In this document: positions 9,243-17,227 of the stretch, piece by piece
How the letters are laid out: the number at the start of each line of letters is the position of its first letter
Numbering within the stretch: the stretch's first letter is position 1
From: Fibrivirga algicola
GTDB taxonomy: Bacteria > Bacteroidota > Bacteroidia > Cytophagales > Spirosomataceae
NCBI RefSeq assembly: GCF_011742925.1
Contig: NZ_WAEL01000014.1
Location: 1-64,000 of the forward strand
Direction of reading: 5' to 3'
DNA: 64,000 nucleotides
The notes under the pieces: model-generated
What the model was told of the DNA's origin: nothing
The model's database searches: none
Seen by the model: the letters and a program-made list of their open reading frames with translations, nothing else
Made by a program: the position numbers and the translations under genes

Positions 9243-10481
9243 ATGCAAGCCATTACGCAGACACCGCTCGATATTCAGAAGATCCGGGCCGATTTCCCGG
9301 TACTTGACCAACTTGTCAACGGCCGGCCGCTCGTTTATTTCGACAACGCCGCCACTACGCAGAAGCCCCGTACCGTGCTCGACGCGCTCACCTATTACTA
9401 CGAGCACGACAATGCCAATATTCACCGGGGTATCCACGCGCTGGCCGAACGGGCAACCGCCAATTTTGAAGCTACCCGCCGGGCTGTTCAGTCGTTTATG
9501 AATGCCCGGGAGGCTGAAGAGATCATCTTCACCTACGGCACTACCGATGGTATTAACCTGGTGGCGAAAACCTATGGACAAACGTACCTGGGACCGGGCG
9601 ATGAGGTCATTATCTCGACCCTCGAGCACCACTCCAATATTGTACCCTGGCAGATGCTCTGCGAGGCACGTGGCTGTACGCTAAAGGTGATCCCGATCAA
9701 TGACGCGGGTGAACTGCTGATGGACGAGTATGAGAAACTGCTCACCGAACGCACCAAGCTGGTGTCTGTCGTGCACGTGTCGAATGCCCTGGGGACCATT
9801 AACCCGGTTAAAACGATCATCGACAAAGCGCACGCGGTAGGCGCGGTGGTACTGATCGACGGCGCGCAGGCTAGTTCTCATATCGACATCGACGTGCAGG
9901 CGCTTGACTGTGATTTCTACGTGTTCTCGGCCCATAAGCTGTTTGGGCCGACCGGTATGGGCGTGCTCTATGGCAAACGGGCGATCCTCGAAGCGATGCC
10001 GCCCTTCCGGGGTGGCGGCGAGATGATCAAGGAAGTTACCTTCGAGAAGACGACCTACAATGACATTCCCTATAAGTTTGAGGCAGGTACGCCCAACATC
10101 GCCGATGTGATCGCCGTGAAGAACGCCATCGATTACGTCGATTCGCTGGGAAAAGATAACATTGCCGCCTACGAACACGAATTGCTGGCCTACGCAACCA
10201 ACGCCCTCCAAAGCATTGACGGGCTGCGCATTATTGGCACCGCCAAAGAAAAAATCAGCGTAATCTCGTTTGTGCTGGATGGCATTCACCACGAAGATAC
10301 CGGCGTCATTCTCGACCAGCAGGGTATCGCCGTTCGGACGGGCCATCACTGTACCCAGCCTCTGATGCGCCGCCTCGGCATTGCCGGAACCACGCGGGCT
10401 TCGTTTTCGGTTTACAACACAACCGACGAAATCGATCGGCTTGTGAAAGGGCTACACCGTGTAAAAACCATGATGGCCTAG
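9243..10481 (+). CDS. sufS: SufS, cysteine desulfurase
   Basis: A PLP-dependent class V aminotransferase-fold enzyme that releases sulfur from cysteine for Fe-S assembly. The PLP lysine is Lys232 in 'SAHKLFGP'. The persulfide-carrying Cys371 sits in 'RTGHHCTQP', the short active loop typical of the SufS group rather than IscS. The 412-residue length is normal. It starts the second suf block: sufE begins 13 nt after its stop. Confidence 0.97.
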   Translation: MQAITQTPLDIQKIRADFPVLDQLVNGRPLVYFDNAATTQKPRTVLDALTYYYEHDNANIHRGIHALAERATANFEATRRAVQSFMNAREAEEIIFTYGTTDGINLVAKTYGQTYLGPGDEVIISTLEHHSNIVPWQMLCEARGCTLKVIPINDAGELLMDEYEKLLTERTKLVSVVHVSNALGTINPVKTIIDKAHAVGAVVLIDGAQASSHIDIDVQALDCDFYVFSAHKLFGPTGMGVLYGKRAILEAMPPFRGGGEMIKEVTFEKTTYNDIPYKFEAGTPNIADVIAVKNAIDYVDSLGKDNIAAYEHELLAYATNALQSIDGLRIIGTAKEKISVISFVLDGIHHEDTGVILDQQGIAVRTGHHCTQPLMRRLGIAGTTRASFSVYNTTDEIDRLVKGLHRVKTMMA

Positions 10482-10494
10482 GCGTAAACAGCGT

Positions 10495-10911
10495 ATGACA
10501 ATAAACGAGAAGCAAGACGAGATCATCGAGGAGTTTGACCTCTTCGACGATCAGCTAGATAAAACGCAATACATTATTGACCTCGGCAAAAAACTGCCGC
10601 CACTCCCCGACTCGCTGCACGTACCCGAGAATTTAATTCCGGGCTGTCAGTCGAAGGTGTGGCTAAACAGCGAACTAAACGGCGAGCTGGTGCATTTTGA
10701 AGCAGATGCTGAACCAACCGCTCAGATTAGCCGGGGTTTGGTTAGCCTGCTCATCCGGGTGCTCTCTGACGAAAAGCCGGACGATGTAGCCAGTGCCAAT
10801 CTGTACTTCATTGACCGTATCGGCCTCAGTAATCTGGTTACGTCTCGGCGCGCCGGCGGTATGGCATCAATGATCCAACGCATGAAATCGTTTGCCCTGG
10901 CAAACGCCTGA
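10495..10911 (+). CDS. sufE: SufE, sulfur acceptor for SufS
   Basis: The 138-residue SufE family protein accepts the persulfide from SufS and passes it to the scaffold. The acceptor is Cys51 in 'IPGCQSKVW'. 'DSLHVPENLIPG' and the C-terminal 'SRRAGGMASMIQRMK' are typical. It sits 13 nt after sufS and 8 nt before sufT, so the three genes are almost certainly co-transcribed. Confidence 0.95.
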   Translation: MTINEKQDEIIEEFDLFDDQLDKTQYIIDLGKKLPPLPDSLHVPENLIPGCQSKVWLNSELNGELVHFEADAEPTAQISRGLVSLLIRVLSDEKPDDVASANLYFIDRIGLSNLVTSRRAGGMASMIQRMKSFALANA

Positions 10912-10919
10912 TACGCCTT

Positions 10920-11246
10920 ATGAATGCGACGATTATGTCAGAAACTGAATTGAAAGAGCAGGTTGTACTGGCTCTTAAAAGTGTATATGACCCCGAAATT
11001 CCGGTAGATGTATACGAGCTTGGCCTCATCTATGAGATCAAGATCTTTCCGGTCAACAACGTGTATATTCTCATGACGCTGACCTCCCCCTCGTGCCCGT
11101 CGGCCGGGGAGATCCCCAGCGAAATTGAGCAGAAAGTCCGTGACGTACCGGGCGTGAACGATGTAAGCGTCGAATTGACGTTCGACCCGCCCTACAGTTC
11201 CGAAATGATGTCGGAAGTGGCTAAATTAGAACTTGGGTTTATGTAA
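10920..11246 (+). CDS. sufT: SufT-like MIP18/DUF59 Fe-S maturation factor
   Basis: A 108-residue DUF59 (MIP18) protein. These act late in Fe-S cluster maturation or delivery and often accompany suf genes. 'DPEIPVDVYELGLIYEI' is the family signature and Cys59 in 'TSPSCPSAGEIP' is the conserved cysteine. A second Met at codon 6 is an alternative start. The operon position right after sufE supports the assignment. Confidence 0.9.
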   Translation: MNATIMSETELKEQVVLALKSVYDPEIPVDVYELGLIYEIKIFPVNNVYILMTLTSPSCPSAGEIPSEIEQKVRDVPGVNDVSVELTFDPPYSSEMMSEVAKLELGFM

Positions 11247-11395
11247 TCTTTTGAGGCTGGACGGCCGTTTTTAAGGGGTAGTACTAAGCCTGGAAGGTCG
11301 CGTTTCGTGACAGCGCCAGGTAGGTCTATTACACAAAACTGGCTTTCAAGACTCGGCTTTATTTTCAAAAACGATTTTCAAGACGAATAATCAGT

Positions 11396-11821
11396 ATGTA
11401 TCCTCCTCATTTAGTTGCCCCTATGCGGGAAGACCTGACCAGCGTTGGTTTTCAGGAATTGACAACTGCCGCCGACGTTGACGCTGCCATGGCCAATGCC
11501 GAAGGTACCGCGCTGGTGGTTGTAAACTCAGTATGCGGCTGTGCCGCTGGTGCTGCCCGTCCGGGTGTGAAAGCAGCCTTGTCGCTGGCTGGCGTAAAGC
11601 CCGATCACCTGTATACAGTATTTGCTGGTGCTGACATCGACGCTACAGCGAAGATGCGCGAGTACCTGTTGCCTTATCCGCCCTCGTCACCAGCCATCGG
11701 TATCTTCAAAGATGGTGATCTGGTACACTTCATCGAGCGCCACCATATCGAAGGCCGTTCGGCTCAGATGATCGCGCAGCACCTGGAAATGGCGCTGGAA
11801 GAGTTCTGCGAGAAAGCGTAG
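11396..11821 (+). CDS. BrxA/BrxB-type bacilliredoxin
   Basis: The 141-residue protein matches the YphP/YqiW family: start 'MYPPHLVAPMREDL', active motif Cys47-Gly-Cys49 in 'NSVCGCAAGAARPG', and 'HHIEGRSAQMIAQHL'. In Firmicutes these remove bacillithiol from oxidised proteins, and homologues are widespread in Bacteroidota. A link to redox protection of Fe-S assembly is inferred from position 150 nt behind sufT. A dispersed inverted repeat forms its terminator. Confidence 0.88.
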   Translation: MYPPHLVAPMREDLTSVGFQELTTAADVDAAMANAEGTALVVVNSVCGCAAGAARPGVKAALSLAGVKPDHLYTVFAGADIDATAKMREYLLPYPPSSPAIGIFKDGDLVHFIERHHIEGRSAQMIAQHLEMALEEFCEKA

Positions 11822-11829
11822 AGAACTAG

Positions 11830-11894
11830 TTTGACGTTTGTCGTTTGAGGTTGCGCCGCTAATTCACCATATGGTAGGCTAGCAGCGCAACCTC
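11830..11894. repeat. Dispersed GTTTGACGTT-type inverted repeat, site 1 (terminator-like)
   Basis: Arms 11847-11860 and 11881-11894 pair at 13 of 14 positions (GAGGTTGCGCCGCT). The left flank carries TTTGACGTTTGTCGTTTGAG. The same words recur at 30388-30483 and 33701-33772, so this belongs to a repeat family. It lies between two convergent genes and could end both. Confidence 0.7.
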
Positions 11895-11900
11895 AACCTG

Positions 11901-12815
11901 TTATTGCCCCACCCGCTCCAGCAGCTCCTTTGTTTTGCGGATACCGGCGTATTCGTCGAGTTTGCTGCCCTCGTATTCAATGCCGATGATGCCTTTGAAC
12001 TTGCTATCCTTTACGATCTTCATGATCTGGGTATAGTCAGTTTCGACGCAATTTCCTTTTTCATCAAAATCGTAGGTTTTTGCCGATAGCCCTTTGGCAT
12101 ACGGGATCAGCTCCTGCGTGCCTTTGTAGCGATCATACGAATCGTCGCAACCGGTAGCGCTGCGCTTCATGCAGAAGTTACCGAAGTCGGGTAACGTACC
12201 CACGTTCTTCATCCCCACCTGCTTAATTACACCAGCCAGCCAGGCACCGTTGGATGTGATACCGCCGTGGTTCTCAACGATCACGTTGATACCCGACGCC
12301 TTACCCACTTCACCTAGTTTACTAAGTCCTTCTACGGCTGCTTTGGCTACCTCTTCAGGTGAACCACTACCCTGCGCATTGACCCGAATAGTTTTACACC
12401 CGAGGTACTTGGCGCACTCAATCCATTTTTTATGGTTCTCAACCGTCTGGTTACGCTTCGTGGCGTCCAGATCAGCCAGCGGGCCCTCTCCATCAATCAT
12501 GATCAGGTGATTGGTCACGCCGTTGTCTTTGCAGCGCATCAGCAGCTCATCCAGATAAGCCTTGTCCCGCGCTTTATCTTTAAAAAACTGGTTTACGTAT
12601 TCGACGATATTGATGCCAAATTCTTTTTTGGCAATACCCGGAAAATCGAGGTTGGTAATCTGCTTACTAAAGAGGGCTTTATGAAGTGACCACTCGGCAA
12701 GTGAAATTGAAAACGGTAACTTGGCAGCACCAGCTTCGGCCCAGGCGGGTAAGGCAGTAGCTGCAGCGAGGGCTCCGGCAGATCTAAGAAAGGACCGGCG
12801 ATCTAGATTCGTCAT
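11901..12815 (-). CDS. Sugar phosphate isomerase/epimerase-like TIM-barrel protein, Tat-exported
   Basis: The 304-residue protein has a twin-arginine leader ('DRRSFLRSAGALAAATALP'), so it should be exported folded. The rest fits the xylose-isomerase-like TIM barrel (AP endonuclease family 2): 'IVENHGGITSNG', 'LPDFGNFC', 'GIIGIEYEGSK'. Substrate is unknown; exported members are common in Bacteroidota carbohydrate loci. A structured candidate RNA ending in a terminator lies just upstream on the same strand, so its expression might be controlled by a leader. Confidence 0.8.
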   Translation of the reverse strand: MTNLDRRSFLRSAGALAAATALPAWAEAGAAKLPFSISLAEWSLHKALFSKQITNLDFPGIAKKEFGINIVEYVNQFFKDKARDKAYLDELLMRCKDNGVTNHLIMIDGEGPLADLDATKRNQTVENHKKWIECAKYLGCKTIRVNAQGSGSPEEVAKAAVEGLSKLGEVGKASGINVIVENHGGITSNGAWLAGVIKQVGMKNVGTLPDFGNFCMKRSATGCDDSYDRYKGTQELIPYAKGLSAKTYDFDEKGNCVETDYTQIMKIVKDSKFKGIIGIEYEGSKLDEYAGIRKTKELLERVGQ

Positions 12816-12880
12816 GGCGACTAGTTGGTTCGTGTTATTTTCTACGACTATAAGTTAATACAGGCCAGAATCTACGGCAT

Positions 12881-12981
12881 AAAAAAAGACGGGATGTAAG
12901 GCAACCCGTCTTTCCAGTTCAGAATACAACCTGAATATCATTCTGTTGGTGAACCAACCCTTGGCATCAGCGAAATGATAC
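12881..12981 (-). ncRNA. Candidate small RNA or leader RNA with own promoter and terminator
   Basis: Read on the reverse strand, about 100 nt contain four consecutive hairpins: GUAUCA/UGAUGC (loop UUUCGC), GUUGG/CCAAC (loop UUCA), UUCAG/CUGAA, and a terminator GACGGG/CCCGUC followed by T7. The terminator arms are 12885-12893 and 12905-12913. A promoter-like sequence precedes it. No open frame of note is present. It may be a stand-alone sRNA or an attenuator-type leader of the gene starting at 12815. I recognise no known riboswitch. Confidence 0.45.
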
Positions 12982-12985
12982 ATCC

Positions 12986-13018
12986 GAAAGGTACAATTTT
13001 TTCGGCGAATATGTCAAG
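12986..13018 (-). promoter_or_regulatory. Reverse-strand promoter of the candidate small RNA
   Basis: On the reverse strand CTTG (13018-13015), a 21-nt spacer and TACCTTTC (12993-12986) match the TTTG-N17-23-TAnnTTTG promoter with one mismatch in each box. Transcription would start near 12981. Confidence 0.45.
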
Positions 13019-13140
13019 AAGAAAAGAAGAAGCTATACTATAAACTTATACAGAGGCGCTGCGTGGCCGTGCGGGGTCAATCCTTTCTTCAATAAAAAAG
13101 CTCCGTGCAATTTTATGGAATCGCTGTATACCAGCTTGTT

Positions 13141-14142
13141 TCAACGGTAGCCTACCGGCACGAAATGCTTCTGGTTGATCGGCAGATTTTCAGCTGTCCA
13201 AACCACATCGCGTACAAATTCATGAGCGCGAACAGGGCAGTTGGCCACTTTGCAATAGTGGCAGCACTCCTGAAGGCAGGGGTCCGCGTGCACAAAAATT
13301 TCTACTTCGCTCGAGAAACCCTGCTGTAGCGTTTCTTCAAACCGGCGGACTTCATCGTGCGTATTGAGCAGATCCCAGTAATACGGTAAGGTAAGGTGGC
13401 AATCGATGTGCAGGTCCGCTCCGTATTTCTGTACCCGCAGGTTATGCACGTCAATCCAGTTCCGTTGCCTGTTGTCGGCCAAAATGGTGACGACCCGATC
13501 AATGGTTGCCAGGTCCGTTTCGTCGAGCAGCCGCCCGATCGATTCCCGAACCAGGGACCAGCCATTGTAAATAATGAACAACGATAAACCGAGCGCCAGT
13601 ACTCGATCGAGCCAAAGCCAGCCTGTCAGCCACACCAGCCCCACGCCTACCATTACCACAACGCTACTTACGCTATCGACCAGCAGGTGCTTCCCATCGG
13701 CAACCAGCGCAATAGAGTCTGCTTTCTGGCCCTGTTGAGTCAAGGTGTACCCCAGTAAGGCATTGGCCGCCGTCGTAAACCCGATCAGGCCAAGTCCCCA
13801 GCCAAGATCGGTGAGCGTAGTCGGCTCGAAAAAGCTGACAATCGCCTCATAGATTATAACTAACCCAGCCGATAAAATCAACGCACCTTCGAACCCTGAA
13901 GACAGGTACTCGACTTTACCGTGCCCATAGGGGTGGTTCTGGTCACGGGGCTGCCCGGCCAGGTACAAACTATACAGGGCAAACGCGCTTGCTATTACGT
14001 TCACAATCGACTCCAGCGCATCGGTCAGAATAGCGGTCGAGTTTGTGAGAAAAAATGCCGTAAATTTTAGTACCAGCAATCCGATACCAACCACCAGCGA
14101 CACAGCCATCCAGCGTGTTTTGGGGTGTTGTAATAGCTTCAT
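13141..14142 (-). CDS. Cation diffusion facilitator (CDF) transporter with Cys-rich tail
   Basis: The 333-residue inner-membrane exporter of divalent metals has six hydrophobic segments. CDF metal-site motifs are 'ILTDALESIVNV' (Asp41), 'HPYGHGKVEYL' and 'DGKHLLVDSVSS' (His152, Asp156). After the cytoplasmic domain comes an unusual tail with Cys289, 293, 294, 297 and 302, suggesting an extra metal-binding site. The NUDIX gene is divergent. A TATCTTTG box (14158-14151, reverse strand) lies only 9 nt before the first ATG, so either the mRNA is nearly leaderless or the true start is Met12. Confidence 0.88.
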   Translation of the reverse strand: MKLLQHPKTRWMAVSLVVGIGLLVLKFTAFFLTNSTAILTDALESIVNVIASAFALYSLYLAGQPRDQNHPYGHGKVEYLSSGFEGALILSAGLVIIYEAIVSFFEPTTLTDLGWGLGLIGFTTAANALLGYTLTQQGQKADSIALVADGKHLLVDSVSSVVVMVGVGLVWLTGWLWLDRVLALGLSLFIIYNGWSLVRESIGRLLDETDLATIDRVVTILADNRQRNWIDVHNLRVQKYGADLHIDCHLTLPYYWDLLNTHDEVRRFEETLQQGFSSEVEIFVHADPCLQECCHYCKVANCPVRAHEFVRDVVWTAENLPINQKHFVPVGYR

Positions 14143-14192
14143 AGAGTGTACAAAGATACGGCGAACGGGATAAACCGTCGTATTTTCGCCTT

Positions 14193-14741
14193 ATGGATAC
14201 AACGAAAAACCCCTGGAAAACGCTTGATTCAACAGTTAAGTACGAAAATAACTGGCTGGCAATCAGGCACGAAAATGTAATTACACCAGCCGGCACTCCC
14301 GGTATCTACGGTGTAGTAAGCTTTAAAAACAAAGCGGTGGGGGTAATACCTATAGACACAGAAGGATATACGTACCTGGTTGGGCAATACCGCTATGCGC
14401 TAAACGAATACACCTGGGAAATACCCGAAGGGGGGTCGCCCATCGGCACCGACTTACTGGCGTCGGCCCAACGCGAGCTGCAGGAAGAGACCGGATTTGT
14501 TGCCGGCCGATGGACGAAACTCGCCCGGATTCACACCTCCAACTCGGCTACTGACGAAGAAGGCTTTATCTACGTTGCCGAAGACCTGACGCCTGGCCCG
14601 CACGCCCCCGAAGAGACCGAAGATCTACAGTTGCTGAAAGTACCCCTTAGCGAGGCCGTAGCCATGGTAATGGATGGCCGAATTACCGACTCGATCAGCA
14701 TGGCTGCCTTACTGATGGTGGCCCGGCAACGTGGTATATAA
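14193..14741 (+). CDS. NUDIX hydrolase, ADP-ribose pyrophosphatase-like
   Basis: A 182-residue cytosolic hydrolase. The NUDIX box core 'RELQEETGF' is intact, following 'EIPEGGSPIG'; the first Glu of the long consensus is Thr here. The N-terminal 'KNPWKTLDSTVKYENNW' is typical of ADP-ribose/sugar-nucleotide pyrophosphatases. It is transcribed divergently from the CDF transporter with about 50 nt between the starts. Confidence 0.88.
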   Translation: MDTTKNPWKTLDSTVKYENNWLAIRHENVITPAGTPGIYGVVSFKNKAVGVIPIDTEGYTYLVGQYRYALNEYTWEIPEGGSPIGTDLLASAQRELQEETGFVAGRWTKLARIHTSNSATDEEGFIYVAEDLTPGPHAPEETEDLQLLKVPLSEAVAMVMDGRITDSISMAALLMVARQRGI

Positions 14742-14851
14742 ATGCGCTACCTTAAAACTTTTAGTGCCCGTTGGGAGTAGCAGTATACAGTGCGCTTTCA
14801 ACTAACTATTGAACGACTGCCTGTTGCTTTGTGCAGCACGGTCAACAACGT

Positions 14852-15493
14852 ATGTTTTTACCTATCCTTTTCGGTTTTCTGACGGGCGTGGCGCTGTGCC
14901 TGACCTTCGGAACCGTCTTTTTCGCCCTCATACAGAATAGCGTCGACAACGGCTACAAAGCTGGACTTACCATTACCCTTGGCGTGGTGCTGGGCGATAT
15001 AATCTACGTCACGTTTGCCTTACTGGGTACGTCGATCATTCCCCATTCCAACGCGCTGGAGCCCGTTCTGGCGGCTATTGGCGTGCTATTTCTGGTGGCA
15101 TTGGGCTTGTTCAACATCATAAAAGGAACGCCCCGCATCGCGTATCCCAAGACAAAATTTGGCAACTACGCCTATTATTTTACCACAGGTTTTTTGCTGA
15201 ACGCGCTTAACCCAATCAACTTCGTATCGTGGGTAACCATTGCCGCGTACCTGCGCCATTCGCTGCGCTACGATACTACGCAGCAGGTAGTTTTTATGGG
15301 ATTTGCGCTACTTGGCGTGGCCGTAGCCGAATCGTCGCTGGCCATTTTCGCGCACAAACTAAAGCGGTTTTTTACCCCCAACGTGGCTCTGGCCTTCAAT
15401 CGCATTACAGGCGTTGTTTTCATTGTTGTAGCTGCCCGCTTAGCCTGGACCAAGCTTTACGATCCGTTAATGGCTTTACTCGATCGATGGTAA
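14852..15493 (+). CDS. LysE-family transporter
   Basis: About 213 residues with six hydrophobic segments, starting 'MFLPILFGFLTGVALC'. The pattern 'GFLLNALNPINFVSWV' matches LysE/RhtB-type exporters of amino acids. A GTG 21 nt upstream (14831) would add a short hydrophilic extension; the ATG at 14852 places the first membrane segment at the start and is preferred. Substrate is not known. Confidence 0.82.
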   Translation: MFLPILFGFLTGVALCLTFGTVFFALIQNSVDNGYKAGLTITLGVVLGDIIYVTFALLGTSIIPHSNALEPVLAAIGVLFLVALGLFNIIKGTPRIAYPKTKFGNYAYYFTTGFLLNALNPINFVSWVTIAAYLRHSLRYDTTQQVVFMGFALLGVAVAESSLAIFAHKLKRFFTPNVALAFNRITGVVFIVVAARLAWTKLYDPLMALLDRW

Positions 15494-15502
15494 GCTAAAA
15501 AA

Positions 15503-15599
15503 TTTGGGGTTTGCTGGTTGCCGGTTCCTGTTGCGTTGCCACTCCATGGAAATGGAATGATAGCAGCGTTACAGCAACCGACAATCAGCAAACCCCAAA
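15503..15599. terminator. Long imperfect inverted repeat between convergent genes
   Basis: The outer arms TTTGGGGTTTGCTG pair perfectly with CAGCAAACCCCAAA; pairing continues with mismatches through about 33 nt on each side. It lies between the LysE-type gene and the small reverse-strand genes and probably ends both transcripts. Confidence 0.7.
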
Positions 15600-15605
15600 C
15601 GTAAT

Positions 15606-15782
15606 TTACCTCCCTCCCTCGGCCGGTTCATTGACCCGGCTGCCGGTTTTTTCTTCGTTAATTTCGGGATTATTCCGCTCGCCCTGGGCAGAATCTGCCG
15701 ACGACTGGGTTTCGCTGTCCGGAGCTGTGGTGTCGTCCTGGCGGCGATCCGTCTGGCCTGGTTTTTCTGCGTCTTCTGGCAT
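15606..15782 (-). CDS. Small hydrophilic disordered protein (58 aa)
   Basis: The reverse-strand ATG at 15782-15780 opens 58 codons to a TAA at 15608-15606. The product ('MPEDAEKPGQTDRRQDD...') is almost free of hydrophobic residues, rich in Asp, Glu, Ser, Thr and Pro, and should be disordered. It begins 16 nt after the stop of the acidic 76-residue protein and is followed by a long inverted-repeat terminator, which supports a real two-gene operon. Function unknown. Confidence 0.55.
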   Translation of the reverse strand: MPEDAEKPGQTDRRQDDTTAPDSETQSSADSAQGERNNPEINEEKTGSRVNEPAEGGR

Positions 15783-15798
15783 CTTGTTGGTTGGTTAA

Positions 15799-16029
15799 TT
15801 AAAGGTCGTCATCGTCGTCAAAATCGTCGCCCTGGAGATCAGCGTCGGGGTCAATCTCCAGCGGTTCTTCGACGTCTTCATCATCGGCGAGGCTGAGGTC
15901 GTCTTCCGTTGTGTCTCCGTAGCCGCTGGTCGAGCCAGAGCCTTCGTCGTCATAGTCAGCGTCGTCGTCTGGGGTCATCATCAGCACGTCGTCTTGCTCA
16001 TCGTCGAGCAGGGTATCGTTATAAGCCAT
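15799..16029 (-). CDS. Small, extremely acidic protein (76 aa)
   Basis: The 76 residues contain long Asp/Glu runs ('DDEQDD', 'DDDADYDDEG', 'GDDFDDDDDL') and almost no basic residues, so it has a very low pI and is probably disordered. There is no signal peptide. It precedes a second disordered protein gene. Such proteins may buffer cations or mimic nucleic acid, but nothing here decides that. Confidence 0.6.
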   Translation of the reverse strand: MAYNDTLLDDEQDDVLMMTPDDDADYDDEGSGSTSGYGDTTEDDLSLADDEDVEEPLEIDPDADLQGDDFDDDDDL

Positions 16030-16122
16030 TGTTGTGTGTTGAATAGGTTTCCGAACCAGATAACAGATTACCTCCTGATTAGTTGGTTAAGCTAGTATGA
16101 ATTGAGCCAGTGGGCTCTAAAA

Positions 16123-17169
16123 ATGATGAAAAACTACGCACTTAACCGCTACAGTGACCAGCCAATCCTGACCACCCGGGATGTTACTCCCTACGGCCCC
16201 GGCTTTAATGTACTTGGCGCATTCAACCCCGCCGCCTGCCGCTTCGGCGACGAGATTCTGCTCTTATTGCGGGTAGCTGAAGCACCTGCCTCTGAACCCG
16301 GCTGGCTGAGCGTCCCCATCGTAGAAACAATCGACGGCGAGTCAGTTTTAACGGTCAGGCGTTTCCCGGAACCAGCCGCCCCCTACGACCCACGGGTATT
16401 GACCCTGGACGGGCAAACGTACCTGACCTCACTGAGTCACCTGCGACTGGCCCGCAGCCGCGACGGCATTCATTTCACTATTGATGAGCAGCCTTTCCTT
16501 TTCCCCGCCCGGCCCGACGAAGCATTTGGCATTGAAGACGCCCGAATTACCCGCATCGACGATACCTATTGGATCACCTATACAGCAGTATCGGCCAATG
16601 GACCAGGTGTTGGTCTGGCTAAAACCACCGACTTTATACACGTTGACCGGGTAGGCATGGTATTGCCGCCCCCTAACAAAGACGCCTGCCTTTTTCCGGA
16701 ACGGGTAAACGGCAAACTGCTCATGCTGCACCGTCCGATGGTTTCTGAGATCGGGAAGCCCTCTGTCTGGATCAGTGAATCGCCAGACGGTGTGCACTGG
16801 GGCAACCACAGGTACGTGTTTGGTGCATCAGGGTCGGCCTGGGAGTACGCTAAAATTGGAGCTGGTCCCGAGCCGGTACGTACCCGAGATGGCTGGCTGC
16901 TGCTCTATCACGGTGCCAGTGAAACACACGCCTACGGGCTGGCGCTGGCCCTGCTCGATACCGATGACCCCGGTTTACTGCTTGCCCGGTCGGAGACACC
17001 GCTCCTCACGCCAGACCTGCCGTGGGAACAGGTCGGCTTTTTCCCCAATGTGGTATTTAGCAACGGCTGGGTGACTAATCGACTACCAAACGGAGCAACT
17101 GAATGGTGGGTTTATTACGGCGCGGCCGATTCGGGCGTGGGGCTGGCTATTTTGACGGAATTACAGTAA
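16123..17169 (+). CDS. GH130-like glycoside phosphorylase/hydrolase
   Basis: About 348 residues with the five-bladed propeller pattern of GH130: 'GAFNPAACRFGDEILLLLRVAE', 'FGIEDARITRIDDTYWITYTA', 'GAGPEPVRTRDGWLLLYHGAS' and 'VVFSNG' near the end. GH130 enzymes mostly cleave beta-mannosides by phosphorolysis; the substrate here is inferred. No signal peptide is seen, so it acts in the cytosol. A TTG at 16102 would add seven residues; the ATG at 16123 (followed by another at 16126) is preferred. Confidence 0.8.
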   Translation: MMKNYALNRYSDQPILTTRDVTPYGPGFNVLGAFNPAACRFGDEILLLLRVAEAPASEPGWLSVPIVETIDGESVLTVRRFPEPAAPYDPRVLTLDGQTYLTSLSHLRLARSRDGIHFTIDEQPFLFPARPDEAFGIEDARITRIDDTYWITYTAVSANGPGVGLAKTTDFIHVDRVGMVLPPPNKDACLFPERVNGKLLMLHRPMVSEIGKPSVWISESPDGVHWGNHRYVFGASGSAWEYAKIGAGPEPVRTRDGWLLLYHGASETHAYGLALALLDTDDPGLLLARSETPLLTPDLPWEQVGFFPNVVFSNGWVTNRLPNGATEWWVYYGAADSGVGLAILTELQ

Positions 17170-17171
17170 AA

Positions 17172-17201
17172 AGCCCCTATTACGTTTCCGAAACAGGGGC
17201 T
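17172..17201. terminator. Terminator hairpin between convergent genes
   Basis: AGCCCCT (17172-17178) pairs with AGGGGCT (17195-17201), with an inner GTTTC/GAAAC stem. A runs flank the left side. The GH130 gene and the unknown reverse-strand gene converge here. Confidence 0.55.
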
Positions 17202-17227
17202 CACCAAAGGTAATCAAAAGGGGTAGT

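Noticed and set aside
9681-10349. Reverse open frame of 222 codons inside sufS
   Set aside because: Antisense to sufS with no similarity to known proteins.
15511-15798. Forward open frame of 95 codons opposite the small disordered proteins
   Set aside because: It starts inside the inverted repeat and overlaps the better supported 58-residue reverse-strand gene.
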